In this document: in pieces, positions 34,474 through 44,877 of the stretch
Position numbering within the stretch: the stretch's first letter is position 1
Layout of the letters: each line of letters begins with the position of its first letter
Assembly (NCBI RefSeq): GCF_022815905.2
Contig: NZ_CP119327.1
Location: 558,001 to 622,000, forward strand
Source of the DNA: Staphylococcus sp. NRL 16/872
Lineage (GTDB): Bacteria > Bacillota > Bacilli > Staphylococcales > Staphylococcaceae
DNA: 64,000 nt
Direction: 5' to 3'
Position numbers and translations under genes: made by a program
The notes under the pieces: generated by a model
Database searches by the model: none
What the model saw: only the letters and a program-made list of their open reading frames with translations
Told to the model about the DNA's origin: nothing

Positions 34474-36885
34474 ATGACTAAACAAAAGCTTGTAATGATT
34501 GGTAACGGTATGGCAGGCCTTAGAACAATTGAAGAAATATTAGAACGCTCAGACTCAATGTTTGATATTACAATCATTGGCAAAGAACCTTATCCAAACT
34601 ACAACAGAATTATGTTATCTAATATTTTACAAAAGAAAATGACAGTCGAAGAAACAATTATGAATCCTTATGAATGGTATGAGGAAAACAATATTCGATT
34701 AATCGTGGATGACCCAGTTGAAACAGTGGATAAAACAAACCAAACTGTGACGACTTCTAAGGGCATAGAAGTTCAATATGATATTTGTATTTTTGCGACA
34801 GGTTCAAGTGCATTCGTATTACCTATACCAGGTTCAGATTTACCTAGTGTGATCGGATGGCGCACAATCGAAGATACTGAACGCATGATTGAAATAGCTA
34901 AAACGAAAAAACGTGCAGTGGTTATCGGTGGTGGCTTACTCGGGTTAGAATGTGCACGTGGTTTAATGGACCAAGGAATGGATGTCACTGTCTTACATTT
35001 AGCTGAATGGTTAATGGAGATGCAACTCGACCGTAAAGCTGGCGAAATGTTGAAAGCAGATTTAGAACGTCAAGGTATGAATATTGAACTGCAAGCCAAT
35101 TCGAAAGAAATTATGGGTAATGAAGATGTTGAAGCGATTAAATTAGCTGATGGTCGTGTGATTGAAACAGATTTAGTAGTCATGGCGGTTGGTATACGTC
35201 CATTCACTAAAGTTGCGAAATCAGCAGGATTAGAAGTAAATAGAGGTATTGTCGTTAATGATTACTTACAAACATCTGACCCTAATATTTATGCTGTCGG
35301 TGAATGTGCGGAACATGCTGGTAAAGTATATGGTTTAGTAGCACCACTATATGAACAAGGTAAAGTGCTTGCGGACTTTTTAACTGGTAAAGAGACAGAT
35401 GGCTATAAAGGCTCTACTACATTTACTTCGTTAAAAGTTTCTGGCTGTGATTTATATAGTGCGGGTCAAATTGTTGAAAATGAAGACGTCCACGGCATCG
35501 AAATTTTTAATAGCGTCGATAACATTTACAAAAAAGTGTATTTAAGCAACGGACAAGTGGTTGGCGCAGTATTATACGGTGATACTGATGATGGTTCGAG
35601 ATTTTACAGCATGATGAAGAAAAATGAATCATTAGAAGATTATACGTTAGTATCATTACTTCATAAAGGCGGTGAAGATGCAGCAACGTCAATTGCTGAT
35701 ATGGCTGATGATGAAACAATCTGTGGATGTAATGGTGTCGATAAAGGAACAATTGTCAATGCGATTACTACTAAAGGTTTAACATCTGTTGAAGAAGTGA
35801 CTAAAGCAACTAAAGCAGGTAACTCTTGTGGTAAATGTAAAGGTCAAATCGGTGAACTTTTAAAATGCACATTAGGTGATGACTTTGTCGCAGCAAAACC
35901 TACTGGTATTTGTGCTTGTACTGATTTAACACGCGATCAAATTGTGACTCAAATCAGATCTAAAGGTCTTAAAACATCTAAAGAAGTACGTCACGTACTT
36001 GATTTTAAAGATAAAAATGGTTGTCCAAAATGTCGTTCAGCGATCAACTACTACTTAAATATGGTTTACCCTCATGACCATCAAGATGAAAGAGAATCAC
36101 GCTTTGCGAACGAACGTTACCATGCTAATATCCAAAACGATGGCACATTCTCAGTTATTCCACAAATGCGTGGTGGGGTGACAGATGCAGATCAATTAAT
36201 TCGATTAGGTGAAGTAGCTAAGAAATACAACGTGCCTTTAGTGAAAGTGACTGGTTCACAACGTGTTGGTTTATATGGTTTGAAAAAAGAAGAACTACCT
36301 AAAGTATGGGCAGACTTAGGCATGCGTTCAGCTTCTGCTTATGGTAAGAAAACACGTTCAGTTAAAAGTTGTGTAGGTAAAGAATTCTGCCGATTCGGTA
36401 CGCAATATACGACACGTTTAGGTATTCGTTTAGAAAAAACATTTGAATATATCGATACACCTCATAAATTTAAAATGGGTGTTTCTGGTTGCCCACGTAG
36501 TTGCGTAGAATCAGGTGTTAAAGATTTCGGTGTTATTTCAGTTGAAAATGGTTACCAAATTTATATTGGAGGTAACGGCGGTACTGATGTAACAGTTGGT
36601 AAACTCTTAACTACTGTTGAAACAGAAGATGAAGTTATTCAATTATGTGGTGCTTTAATGCAGTATTATAGAGAAACTGGTATCTATGCTGAAAGAACTG
36701 CACCATGGCTTAACCGTTTAGGCTTTGACAATGTTAAAGAAGTCTTACTTGATCCTGAAAGACAAAAAGAATTATTCGATAGAATTATGGATGCTAAAAA
36801 AGCAATTGATGGTCATGGCGAACCTTGGTCAGCTATCGTTGAAAATAAAGACGCACAAAAAATCTTTGAAGTTGAGAAGGTGTAA
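34474..36885 (+). CDS. nirB: NADH-dependent nitrite reductase, large subunit
   Basis: Reduces nitrite to ammonium with NADH in the cytoplasm, removing nitrite made by nitrate respiration. The 803-residue protein has an FAD/NAD domain (MIGNGMAGLRTIEEILE...), two BFD-type [2Fe-2S] cysteine domains (ICGCNGVDKGTI...CGKCKGQIGELL and ICACTDLTRDQI...CPKCRSAI) and a siroheme/[4Fe-4S] domain with SCVGKEFCRFG and GVSGCPRSCVESG, the four cluster cysteines. The ATG at 34474 has AAAGGGG eight nt upstream. Operon nirB-nirD-cobA, with gaps or overlaps of 3 and -10 bp. Confidence 0.96.
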   Translation: MTKQKLVMIGNGMAGLRTIEEILERSDSMFDITIIGKEPYPNYNRIMLSNILQKKMTVEETIMNPYEWYEENNIRLIVDDPVETVDKTNQTVTTSKGIEVQYDICIFATGSSAFVLPIPGSDLPSVIGWRTIEDTERMIEIAKTKKRAVVIGGGLLGLECARGLMDQGMDVTVLHLAEWLMEMQLDRKAGEMLKADLERQGMNIELQANSKEIMGNEDVEAIKLADGRVIETDLVVMAVGIRPFTKVAKSAGLEVNRGIVVNDYLQTSDPNIYAVGECAEHAGKVYGLVAPLYEQGKVLADFLTGKETDGYKGSTTFTSLKVSGCDLYSAGQIVENEDVHGIEIFNSVDNIYKKVYLSNGQVVGAVLYGDTDDGSRFYSMMKKNESLEDYTLVSLLHKGGEDAATSIADMADDETICGCNGVDKGTIVNAITTKGLTSVEEVTKATKAGNSCGKCKGQIGELLKCTLGDDFVAAKPTGICACTDLTRDQIVTQIRSKGLKTSKEVRHVLDFKDKNGCPKCRSAINYYLNMVYPHDHQDERESRFANERYHANIQNDGTFSVIPQMRGGVTDADQLIRLGEVAKKYNVPLVKVTGSQRVGLYGLKKEELPKVWADLGMRSASAYGKKTRSVKSCVGKEFCRFGTQYTTRLGIRLEKTFEYIDTPHKFKMGVSGCPRSCVESGVKDFGVISVENGYQIYIGGNGGTDVTVGKLLTTVETEDEVIQLCGALMQYYRETGIYAERTAPWLNRLGFDNVKEVLLDPERQKELFDRIMDAKKAIDGHGEPWSAIVENKDAQKIFEVEKV

Positions 36886-36888
36886 AGG

Positions 36889-37203
36889 ATGAAAGCAATG
36901 GAAAAAGTAAAAGTGACTACACTTGAAGAATTAACACCATTAATTGGAAAAAAAGTAATCGTTGATGGTAAACAAATTGGCCTTTTCCTAACAGAAAGTG
37001 GGGAAATTCACGCTATTAATAACATTTGCCCACATAAACAAGGACCTTTATCAGAAGGTACAGTCAGCGGCGAGTTTGTGTATTGTCCACTTCACGATCA
37101 AAAGATTGATTTAAGAAACGGTGAGGTTCAAGAACCAGATACGGGTTGTGTAGAAACATATAAAGTCGAAGTACATGACGGAGACGTCTACGTATGTCTG
37201 TAA
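36889..37203 (+). CDS. nirD: nitrite reductase small subunit (Rieske-type)
   Basis: The small subunit of the NADH nitrite reductase, 104 residues, Rieske fold. It keeps the full Rieske ligand set C-P-H...C-P-L-H (NNICPHKQGPLSEG and YCPLHDQKID), so it may hold a [2Fe-2S] cluster, unlike some NirD proteins that lack it. Begins 3 bp after nirB, with AAGGTG upstream; cobA overlaps its end by 10 bp. Confidence 0.94.
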   Translation: MKAMEKVKVTTLEELTPLIGKKVIVDGKQIGLFLTESGEIHAINNICPHKQGPLSEGTVSGEFVYCPLHDQKIDLRNGEVQEPDTGCVETYKVEVHDGDVYVCL

Positions 37204-38138
37204 ATGAAGAAGCGAAAGTTTATTTGATCGGAGCAGGACCAGGTAATCCTAACCTGTTAACTAAAAAAGCAGAGCGTATCCTTCGTAAAGCAGATGTGAT
37301 ACTTTACGATCGTCTCGTCAATCCAATGATTATCCAATATGCGCCACCTTCAGCTGAAGTGATAGATGTAGGTAAAAAGCCTTATGCGAAACACATTCAA
37401 CAAGAAGAAATTAATTTGAAGATTGTGGAAGCGACTAAAAGACATCGTATCGTCGTTCGTTTAAAAGGTGGAGATCCCGCTATATTTGGACGTGTTACTG
37501 AAGAAATCGATACATTAAAAGCACATGGTATTGCATACGAGATTGTTCCAGGTGTAACATCCGCAAGTGCAGCCGTAGCTAATATGGATATAGGTCTAAC
37601 GATGCGAAGTATTGCGCCTAGTGTGACATTCTCAACAGGGCACTTCAAAGATTCAATAAACCATGAAACAGATATTCGTAATCTCATTAATGGCGGAACA
37701 CTAGCGATTTATATGGGCATTAAGCGATTAGGGCATATCATTAAGCAAATCACTGCCTATACTAAAGAGGATTATTCTATTGCGATCGTTTTCAATGCAA
37801 CTTGCTATAATCAGAAGGTCATCATCGGTAAGCTCAGTACGATTGAAGCGCAGTTACAACAGCTCAATTTAGAGAGTGAACCAGGCATTTGTATTCTAGG
37901 TGCGATGGTTGATTATATAGATAAAGATAAAGTGGAACAGCATGAAGCACAGCACGACGAAACTTTATATGTCATTACCGGTCCGAAAGATAAAGCGATG
38001 TTAACTGCTGAAGATTTTTCGGAAAAGGGTCAACGCTGTCTACTCGCATATGATGATCATCATCATGTATCCCAACAACGGTTATATCAAAGTATTATAG
38101 ACAATCATCATTCCAAATTTATTGAAGCGGCGTACTAA
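37194..38138 (+). CDS. cobA: uroporphyrinogen-III C-methyltransferase (SUMT)
   Basis: Methylates uroporphyrinogen III twice, using SAM, to precorrin-2, the siroheme precursor. The 314-residue sequence contains LIGAGPGNPNLLT, the VVRLKGGDPAIFGR motif and the EIVPGVTSASAA motif of SUMT. It extends about 60 residues beyond the minimal enzyme without a recognisable uroporphyrinogen-III synthase motif. Overlaps nirD by 10 bp, so it is translationally coupled. Cofactor supply for NirB; the dehydrogenase step (SirC type) is not encoded in this window. Confidence 0.92.
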   Translation: MSVNEEAKVYLIGAGPGNPNLLTKKAERILRKADVILYDRLVNPMIIQYAPPSAEVIDVGKKPYAKHIQQEEINLKIVEATKRHRIVVRLKGGDPAIFGRVTEEIDTLKAHGIAYEIVPGVTSASAAVANMDIGLTMRSIAPSVTFSTGHFKDSINHETDIRNLINGGTLAIYMGIKRLGHIIKQITAYTKEDYSIAIVFNATCYNQKVIIGKLSTIEAQLQQLNLESEPGICILGAMVDYIDKDKVEQHEAQHDETLYVITGPKDKAMLTAEDFSEKGQRCLLAYDDHHHVSQQRLYQSIIDNHHSKFIEAAY

Positions 38139-38166
38139 GTGTTTGAACTACTTTATAAAATAGTAC

Positions 38167-38214
38167 ATAGCCATACAGAAATTGATAATACATCATTTCT
38201 GTATGGCTATTTTT
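38167..38214 (+). terminator. terminator of the nir operon
   Basis: A 16-bp perfect stem, 38167-38182 with 38195-38210, and a T-run. Confidence 0.88.
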
Positions 38215-38250
38215 GCATTTATGAAAAATCATTTTAATTCCTAGCGTTTT

Positions 38251-38285
38251 TAGGGATTTCACTATATGAAATAGGCATTTCCCTA
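38251..38285. promoter_or_regulatory. two NreC boxes upstream of narG
   Basis: TAGGGATTTCACTA (38251-38264) and TAGGCATTTCCCTA (38272-38285) each match TAGGG-N4-CCCTA with one mismatch. Their starts are 21 bp apart, two helical turns, so two NreC dimers could bind the same face. Confidence 0.78.
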
Positions 38286-38389
38286 ATATATTTACTTTGT
38301 GAAAAAATGTACAATAAACTTAAATTAATAAGTAATTAACACATAACGTAACATGCTAAATACCTTAATCGGTAGGAGGATTTATATAA

Positions 38390-41300
38390 ATGGGAAAATT
38401 TGGATTAAACTTTTTTAAACCAACTGAAAAATTTAATGGTAATTGGTCAGTACTTGAAAGCAAAAGTAGAGAATGGGAAAAAATGTATCGTGAAAGATGG
38501 AGTCATGACAAAGTAGTCAGAACGACACATGGCGTGAACTGTACAGGATCATGTTCGTGGAAAGTCTTTGTTAAAAATGGCGTTATCACGTGGGAAAATC
38601 AACAAATTGATTATCCTAGTTGTGGACCTGACATGCCTGAGTTTGAACCTCGTGGATGTCCACGTGGTGCATCATTTTCATGGTATGAATATAGCCCGTT
38701 GCGTGTTAAATACCCATATATCAGAGGGAAATTATTAGATTTATGGACAACAGCTTTAGAAGAAAATAATGGTAACCGTATTGCGGCATGGGCTTCAATT
38801 GTTGAAGATGAAGATAAAGCTAGAACGTATAAAGAAGCACGTGGTATGGGCGGTCATGTACGTTCTAATTGGAAAGATGTTACGGATATTATTGCTGCGC
38901 AAATCTTATATACGATTAAAAAGGATGGTCCAGATAGAATAGCTGGATTTACACCAATTCCAGCAATGTCTATGATCAGCTATGCAGCAGGAGCAAGATT
39001 CATTAATTTACTAGGTGGTGAAATGCTTAGTTTCTATGATTGGTATGCCGACTTACCACCAGCATCTCCACAAATTTGGGGTGAACAAACAGACGTGCCT
39101 GAATCAAGTGACTGGTACAACGCTTCTTACATCATTATGTGGGGTTCTAACGTACCATTAACACGTACACCGGATGCCCATTTTATGACAGAAGTAAGAT
39201 ACAAAGGAACTAAAGTTGTTTCAGTAGCACCTGATTATGCTGAGAACGTTAAATTCGCAGATAACTGGTTAGCGCCAAATCCTGGAACAGATGCTGCAGT
39301 GGCACAAGCCATGACACACGTGATCTTACAAGAATTTTATGAAGATAACCCAAGTGAAATGTTCATCAATTATTCTAAGCAATATTCAGATATGCCTTTC
39401 GTGATTATGTTGGATGAAGATGACAATGGTTATAAAGCAGGAAGATTCTTACGAGCAAGCGACTTAGGAATGGAAAGTGACAATAGTGAATGGAAACCAG
39501 TCATTCATGATACAATTAGCCATCAATTTGTAGTACCAAACGGCACAATGGGCCAACGTTGGGAAGAAGGCAAAAAATGGAATTTGAAATTAGAAACAGA
39601 AGATGGCACTAAAATAAACCCTGCAATGTCAATGGCTGAGGAAGATTATGAACTTAAAACAATTCAATTCCCATTCTTTGACAGTAAAGGAGACGGCATC
39701 TTTGAAAGACCGATTGCTACAAGAAAAGTAACATTAGCAGATGGTAAAGAAGTATATGTAGCGACAGTCTACGATTTGATGACAAGTCAATATGGCATTA
39801 AACGCTTTAATCATGAATTAGAAGCAAAATCATATGACGATAAAGAATCTAAATATACACCAGCGTGGCAAGAAGATGTGACAGGTATCAAATCTGAATT
39901 AATCACACAAGTAGCAAGAGAATTTGCACAAAATGCTATTGATACTAAAGGTCGCTCAATGATTATTATGGGTGCCGGTATTAACCACTGGTTCAATGCA
40001 GATACAATTTATCGTGCTGTTTTAAACTTAGTTTTATTATGTGGCTGCCAAGGTGTAAATGGTGGCGGTTGGGCGCACTATGTTGGACAAGAAAAATGTC
40101 GCCCTATCGAAGGATGGAATACAGTCGCTTTCGCAAAAGATTGGCAAGGGCCACCACGTTTACAAAATGGTACAAGTTGGTTCTATTTTGCAACAGATCA
40201 ATGGAAGTATGAAGAGTCTAACGTAGATAAATTAAAATCACCATTAGCTCAAAATATTAAGCATCAACATCCAGCGGATTACAACGTCACTGCTGCTAGA
40301 TTAGGATGGTTACCTTCATATCCTCAATTTAATAAAAACAGTTTACTATTCGGTGAAGAAGCTAAAGACGCGGGCGACGATTCTAATGAAGCAATTTTAA
40401 AAAGAGCGATTGAATCAGTTAAGAATAAAGACACACAATTTGCAGTTGAAGATCCTGATTTAAGAAAAAATCATCCGAAAACATTGTTTGTATGGAGATC
40501 AAATTTAATTTCAAGTTCAGCTAAAGGTCAAGAATACTTCATGAAACATTTATTAGGTACACGTTCAGGATTAATGGCTGAACCTAATGAAGATGATAAA
40601 CCTGAAGAAATTAAATGGCGTGAAGATACAGTTGGGAAATTAGATTTACTCGTTTCATTAGACTTCCGTATGACAGCTACACCACTTTATTCAGATATTG
40701 TGTTACCAGCTGCTACTTGGTATGAGAAACATGATTTATCATCAACAGATATGCATCCATTTGTGCATCCATTCAATCCAGCGATTGATCCATTATGGGA
40801 ATCTCGTTCAGACTGGGATATTTATAAAACATTGAGTAAAGCAGTTTCCGAAATGGCGAAAGATTATTTACCAGGGACATTTAAAGATGTCGTAACCTCA
40901 CCATTAGGTCATGACTCTAAACAAGAACTTGGCTCAGAGTACGGTATTGTCAAAGATTGGTCTAAAGGTGAAGTTGAAGGTATTCCAGGAAAAACAATGC
41001 CAAACTTCTCAATTGTAGAGCGTGACTACACAAAAATCTATGATAAATATGTCACATTAGGTCCTTTACTTGAAAAAGCGAAAGTAGGCGCGCATGGCGT
41101 AAGTTATGCAGTGAAAGAGGAATATGATGAATTGAAGAGTATGGTTGGTACTTGGAATGATGAGGATGAAAATTCAGTGAGAAATAATCGTCCGCGTATT
41201 GATACTGCACGCAAAGTAGCTGATGCAATATTAAATATTTCATCAGCAACGAATGGTAAACTCTCACAAAAATCATATGAAGATTTAGAAAATCAAACAG

Positions 41301-42073
41301 GTATGGAATTAAAAGATATTTCTAAAGAACGCGCGTCAGAAAAGATTTCATTCTTAAATATTACATCACAACCTCGTGAAGTAATACCAACGGCTGTGTT
41401 CCCAGGTTCAAATAAAAATGGACGTAGATATTCTCCATTTACAACAAATATTGAACGTTTAGTACCATTCAGAACTTTAACAGGTAGACAAAGTTACTAT
41501 ATCGACCATGAAGTCTTCCAACAATTTGGAGAAAGTTTACCAGTATATAAACCAACATTGCCACCTATGGTCTTTGGAACAAGAGATAAACAAGTAAAAG
41601 GCGGACAAGATGCTTTAGTATTACGCTACCTTACACCACATGGTAAATGGAATATTCACTCAACATATCAAGATAACGAACGTATGTTGACATTATTTAG
41701 AGGTGGCCCAGTAGTGTGGTTATCAAATGAAGATGCTGAGGAACATGGCATTAATGATAATGATTGGTTAGAAGTTTATAACCGTAACGGTGTTGTAACT
41801 GCAAGAGCTGTCACATCACACCGTATGCCTAAAGGCACAATGTTTATGTATCATGCACAAGATAAACATATTGAAACACCAGGATCAGAAATCACTGACA
41901 CACGTGGTGGTTCACATAATGCTCCAACAAGAATTCACTTAAAACCTACACAACTTGTAGGTGGTTATGCACAAATTAGTTATCACTTTAACTATTATGG
42001 TCCAATTGGAAATCAACGAGATGTTTACGTAGCCGTTAGAAAAATGAAGGAGGTAAATTGGCTTGAAGATTAA
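38390..42073 (+). CDS. narG: respiratory nitrate reductase alpha subunit
   Basis: The catalytic subunit of membrane-bound nitrate reductase, 1227 residues, with Mo-bis-MGD. The N-terminal [4Fe-4S] site H47-x3-C51-x3-C55-x34-C90 is intact, with histidine as first ligand as in NarG. There is no twin-arginine leader at the start, normal for a cytoplasmic-facing NarG. The YIIMWGSNVPLTRTPDAHF region contains the Mo-site and cofactor-binding motif. The C-terminal molybdopterin domain includes THGKWNIHSTYQDN. GGAGG precedes the ATG. It is first of narGHJI-nreABC, under two NreC boxes. Confidence 0.97.
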   Translation: MGKFGLNFFKPTEKFNGNWSVLESKSREWEKMYRERWSHDKVVRTTHGVNCTGSCSWKVFVKNGVITWENQQIDYPSCGPDMPEFEPRGCPRGASFSWYEYSPLRVKYPYIRGKLLDLWTTALEENNGNRIAAWASIVEDEDKARTYKEARGMGGHVRSNWKDVTDIIAAQILYTIKKDGPDRIAGFTPIPAMSMISYAAGARFINLLGGEMLSFYDWYADLPPASPQIWGEQTDVPESSDWYNASYIIMWGSNVPLTRTPDAHFMTEVRYKGTKVVSVAPDYAENVKFADNWLAPNPGTDAAVAQAMTHVILQEFYEDNPSEMFINYSKQYSDMPFVIMLDEDDNGYKAGRFLRASDLGMESDNSEWKPVIHDTISHQFVVPNGTMGQRWEEGKKWNLKLETEDGTKINPAMSMAEEDYELKTIQFPFFDSKGDGIFERPIATRKVTLADGKEVYVATVYDLMTSQYGIKRFNHELEAKSYDDKESKYTPAWQEDVTGIKSELITQVAREFAQNAIDTKGRSMIIMGAGINHWFNADTIYRAVLNLVLLCGCQGVNGGGWAHYVGQEKCRPIEGWNTVAFAKDWQGPPRLQNGTSWFYFATDQWKYEESNVDKLKSPLAQNIKHQHPADYNVTAARLGWLPSYPQFNKNSLLFGEEAKDAGDDSNEAILKRAIESVKNKDTQFAVEDPDLRKNHPKTLFVWRSNLISSSAKGQEYFMKHLLGTRSGLMAEPNEDDKPEEIKWREDTVGKLDLLVSLDFRMTATPLYSDIVLPAATWYEKHDLSSTDMHPFVHPFNPAIDPLWESRSDWDIYKTLSKAVSEMAKDYLPGTFKDVVTSPLGHDSKQELGSEYGIVKDWSKGEVEGIPGKTMPNFSIVERDYTKIYDKYVTLGPLLEKAKVGAHGVSYAVKEEYDELKSMVGTWNDEDENSVRNNRPRIDTARKVADAILNISSATNGKLSQKSYEDLENQTGMELKDISKERASEKISFLNITSQPREVIPTAVFPGSNKNGRRYSPFTTNIERLVPFRTLTGRQSYYIDHEVFQQFGESLPVYKPTLPPMVFGTRDKQVKGGQDALVLRYLTPHGKWNIHSTYQDNERMLTLFRGGPVVWLSNEDAEEHGINDNDWLEVYNRNGVVTARAVTSHRMPKGTMFMYHAQDKHIETPGSEITDTRGGSHNAPTRIHLKPTQLVGGYAQISYHFNYYGPIGNQRDVYVAVRKMKEVNWLED

Positions 42074-43616
42074 AGCGCAAATTGCAATGGTGTTAAATTT
42101 AGATAAATGCATTGGTTGCCACACTTGTAGTGTTACATGTAAAAGTACTTGGACTAACCGTCCAGGTGCTGAATACATGTGGTTTAACAACGTAGAAACT
42201 AAACCAGGTGTAGGATATCCGAAAAGATGGGAAGACCAAGAACACTATAAAGGTGGTTGGGTTTTAAATAAAAAAGGAAAATTAGAACTTAAAACAGGAA
42301 ACCGATTATCAAAAATTGCCTTAGGTAAAATCTTTTACAATCCTGACATGCCTCTTATTAAAGATTATTATGAACCATGGACATATAATTACGAACATTT
42401 AACAACTGCGAAAGAAGGTAAACATTCGCCAGTAGCCAAAGCACATTCAATCATCTCTGGAGATAAAATTAATCTTGAATGGGGGCCTAACTGGGAAGAT
42501 GATTTAGCAGGAGGACATATTACAGGTCCAGAAGATCCAAACATTCAAAAAATAGAAGAAGATATTAAATTCCAATTTGATGAAACATTTATGATGTATT
42601 TACCTCGTTTATGCGAACATTGTTTAAATCCTAGCTGTGTCGCTTCATGTCCTTCAGGTGCAATGTACAAACGTGACGAAGACGGCATTGTTCTTGTAGA
42701 CCAAGATGCATGTCGTGGTTGGCGTTACTGTATGACAGGTTGCCCTTATAAAAAAGTTTACTTCAACTGGAAGACAAATAAAGCAGAGAAATGTACGTTC
42801 TGTTTCCCAAGAATTGAAGCAGGCTTACCTACAGTATGTTCAGAAACATGTGTTGGTAGAATGAGATATTTAGGCGTACTTTTATATGATGCTGATAGAG
42901 TTCACGAAGCTGCCTCTACTGAGAATGAACAAGATTTATATGAAAAACAATTAGATATTTTCTTAAATCCATTTGATGAAGAAGTGATTGAACAAGCGGA
43001 AAAAGATGGCATTAGCTATGAATGGATTGAAGCAGCACAAAATTCATCAGTCTATAAATTAGCAATTGAATATAAAATTGCGTTTCCATTACACCCTGAG
43101 TATAGAACAATGCCTATGGTTTGGTATTGTCCACCACTTAGTCCTATCATGAGTTATTTTGAAGGTAAAAATGCTGGCCAAAATCCTGACATGATTTTCC
43201 CAGCAATTGAAGAAATGCGTTTACCAATTGAATATTTAGCAAATCTATTTACAGCAGGTGATGTGCAACCTGTTAAAGAGTCACTTCAAAAAATGGCGAT
43301 GATGAGAAGTTACATGCGCTCTCAAATTACTGGTAGAGACTTCGATAGTTATAAACTTGAAAGACTTGGTTTATCAGAAATCCAAATCCAAGAAATGTAT
43401 CGTTTATTAGGCTTAGCGAAATATGAAGATCGCTTTGTTATTCCAACTTCTCATAAAGAAACGTATTTGGATACGTATCATGCGCAAGGTAGTCAAGGTT
43501 ATGGAGGAGAGTACTTCGGTGATAATTGTGAAGGCTGTGGTGTGCCAGTAGGTTCAGGAAAAACAGGACAAGAAATTTATAATGATAATTTCTATGGAGG
43601 TATTTTCCGTGATTAA
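42063..43616 (+). CDS. narH: respiratory nitrate reductase beta subunit
   Basis: The electron-transfer subunit, 517 residues, with three [4Fe-4S] clusters and one [3Fe-4S] cluster. The cysteine groups are visible: CIGCHTCSVTCK; CEHCLNPSCVASCPSG; CRGWRYCMTGCPYKK; and CTFCFPRIEAGLPTVCSETC. The Trp in CRGW, where other ferredoxins have Cys, produces the [3Fe-4S] cluster and is the NarH hallmark. TTG start, with GGAGG nine nt upstream, 11 bp inside the end of narG. Passes electrons from NarI to NarG. Confidence 0.97.
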   Translation: MKIKAQIAMVLNLDKCIGCHTCSVTCKSTWTNRPGAEYMWFNNVETKPGVGYPKRWEDQEHYKGGWVLNKKGKLELKTGNRLSKIALGKIFYNPDMPLIKDYYEPWTYNYEHLTTAKEGKHSPVAKAHSIISGDKINLEWGPNWEDDLAGGHITGPEDPNIQKIEEDIKFQFDETFMMYLPRLCEHCLNPSCVASCPSGAMYKRDEDGIVLVDQDACRGWRYCMTGCPYKKVYFNWKTNKAEKCTFCFPRIEAGLPTVCSETCVGRMRYLGVLLYDADRVHEAASTENEQDLYEKQLDIFLNPFDEEVIEQAEKDGISYEWIEAAQNSSVYKLAIEYKIAFPLHPEYRTMPMVWYCPPLSPIMSYFEGKNAGQNPDMIFPAIEEMRLPIEYLANLFTAGDVQPVKESLQKMAMMRSYMRSQITGRDFDSYKLERLGLSEIQIQEMYRLLGLAKYEDRFVIPTSHKETYLDTYHAQGSQGYGGEYFGDNCEGCGVPVGSGKTGQEIYNDNFYGGIFRD

Positions 43617-44184
43617 TTTACAACAATTTCACTACTATCAAGAAAGTTTAGGTTATATTGCACAGCAGCTTAATTTTCCTGAAAAGCTTACCTTCCATCC
43701 AAAAACGTTTAATGAAACAATTGATAAATCTCATCCTGGCTATGAAGATTTAATAAAATACCGTGAGATTATGCATCAATTCTCATTATCAGAAATTAAA
43801 GCAATTTATACAGATACGTTTGATTTTAATAAAAAAACGCCACTTTATATGACTTATAATAAGTTTAATACGCAAAAAGAACGTGGTCAGATGTTAGCTA
43901 AATTGAAAGTTTTATATGAAATGTTTGGTTTAAAAATGGCAAGTAATGAGTTGTCTGATTATCTACCTTTAATGTTGCAATTTTTACATGTGGCGCAATG
44001 GCAAGACGATCCACGTGCTGAAGGAAACTTAGAACTTGTTATTATGATTATTGAAGATGGTACGTATGAAATGGCGAATCAATTAGCACAAGATAATAAC
44101 CCGTATGCATATGTGATTCGTGCGCTGCGCAATACACTTAAAGCATGTTTAAATATTCCAAATGAGGTGACGTCTCATGCTTAA
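43609..44184 (+). CDS. narJ: nitrate reductase assembly chaperone
   Basis: A dedicated chaperone of the NarJ/DMSOR family, 191 residues, needed for molybdenum-cofactor insertion into NarG; not part of the final enzyme. All-helical, with the family segment SNELSDYLPLMLQFLHVAQW. GTG start at 43609, GGAGG eight nt upstream, overlapping narH by 8 bp. It overlaps narI by 8 bp at the other end, in keeping with stoichiometric co-production. Confidence 0.93.
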   Translation: MINLQQFHYYQESLGYIAQQLNFPEKLTFHPKTFNETIDKSHPGYEDLIKYREIMHQFSLSEIKAIYTDTFDFNKKTPLYMTYNKFNTQKERGQMLAKLKVLYEMFGLKMASNELSDYLPLMLQFLHVAQWQDDPRAEGNLELVIMIIEDGTYEMANQLAQDNNPYAYVIRALRNTLKACLNIPNEVTSHA

Positions 44185-44857
44185 TCAATTTTTATGGATT
44201 ATCTTTCCATATCTATGTGTGGCTATTTTTATAGTAGGTCATATTGCACGTTACAAATATGATCAATTTTCATGGACAGCTAAATCAAGTGAATTAATCG
44301 AGAAGAAACAGCTTAAATGGGGAAGCTTATTGTTTCATTTGGGTATTATCCCCGTATTCTTTGGTCATGTAGTTGGTTTAGCTATTCCAGCTAAATGGAT
44401 AGATGGCATAGGTGTAAGTGAAGGGATGTATCACTTTGGTGCTGTTTATATCGGTAGTATTTTTGGTATAATGACATTTATTGGTATGTTACTTTTAACA
44501 GCGAGACGTATTACTATCAAAAATATAAGAAGATTAAGTTCAGCTTCAGATATTTTTGTGAATTTCTTATTAATATTAATTATTTTCATGGGATGTTATT
44601 CAACTTTAGTAACGAACGCTATGATAAGTGATTTCGATTATCGTCAAACGATTTCTATTTGGTTTAGACATCTTTTCACATTTTCACCAGATGCGAATTT
44701 AATGACTGACGTGCCACTATCATTTAAGATTCATATTTTACTTGGATTTACAATTTTAGCTTGCTGGCCATTTACGCGATTAGTGCATGTGTGGAGCGTG
44801 CCTTTATCTTATACAAATAGACGATATATCGTTTATCGCAAACATAAAACACGCTAA
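44177..44857 (+). CDS. narI: respiratory nitrate reductase gamma subunit (cytochrome b)
   Basis: A membrane diheme cytochrome b, 226 residues with five transmembrane helices, that oxidises menaquinol and feeds electrons to NarH. Heme-ligand histidines lie in GSLLFHLGIIPVFFGHVVG and near RLVHVWS, as in NarI. GAGGTG lies 7 nt before the ATG. Confidence 0.95.
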   Translation: MLNQFLWIIFPYLCVAIFIVGHIARYKYDQFSWTAKSSELIEKKQLKWGSLLFHLGIIPVFFGHVVGLAIPAKWIDGIGVSEGMYHFGAVYIGSIFGIMTFIGMLLLTARRITIKNIRRLSSASDIFVNFLLILIIFMGCYSTLVTNAMISDFDYRQTISIWFRHLFTFSPDANLMTDVPLSFKIHILLGFTILACWPFTRLVHVWSVPLSYTNRRYIVYRKHKTR

Positions 44858-44877
44858 TGATGAAAGGAGAGACTTAA

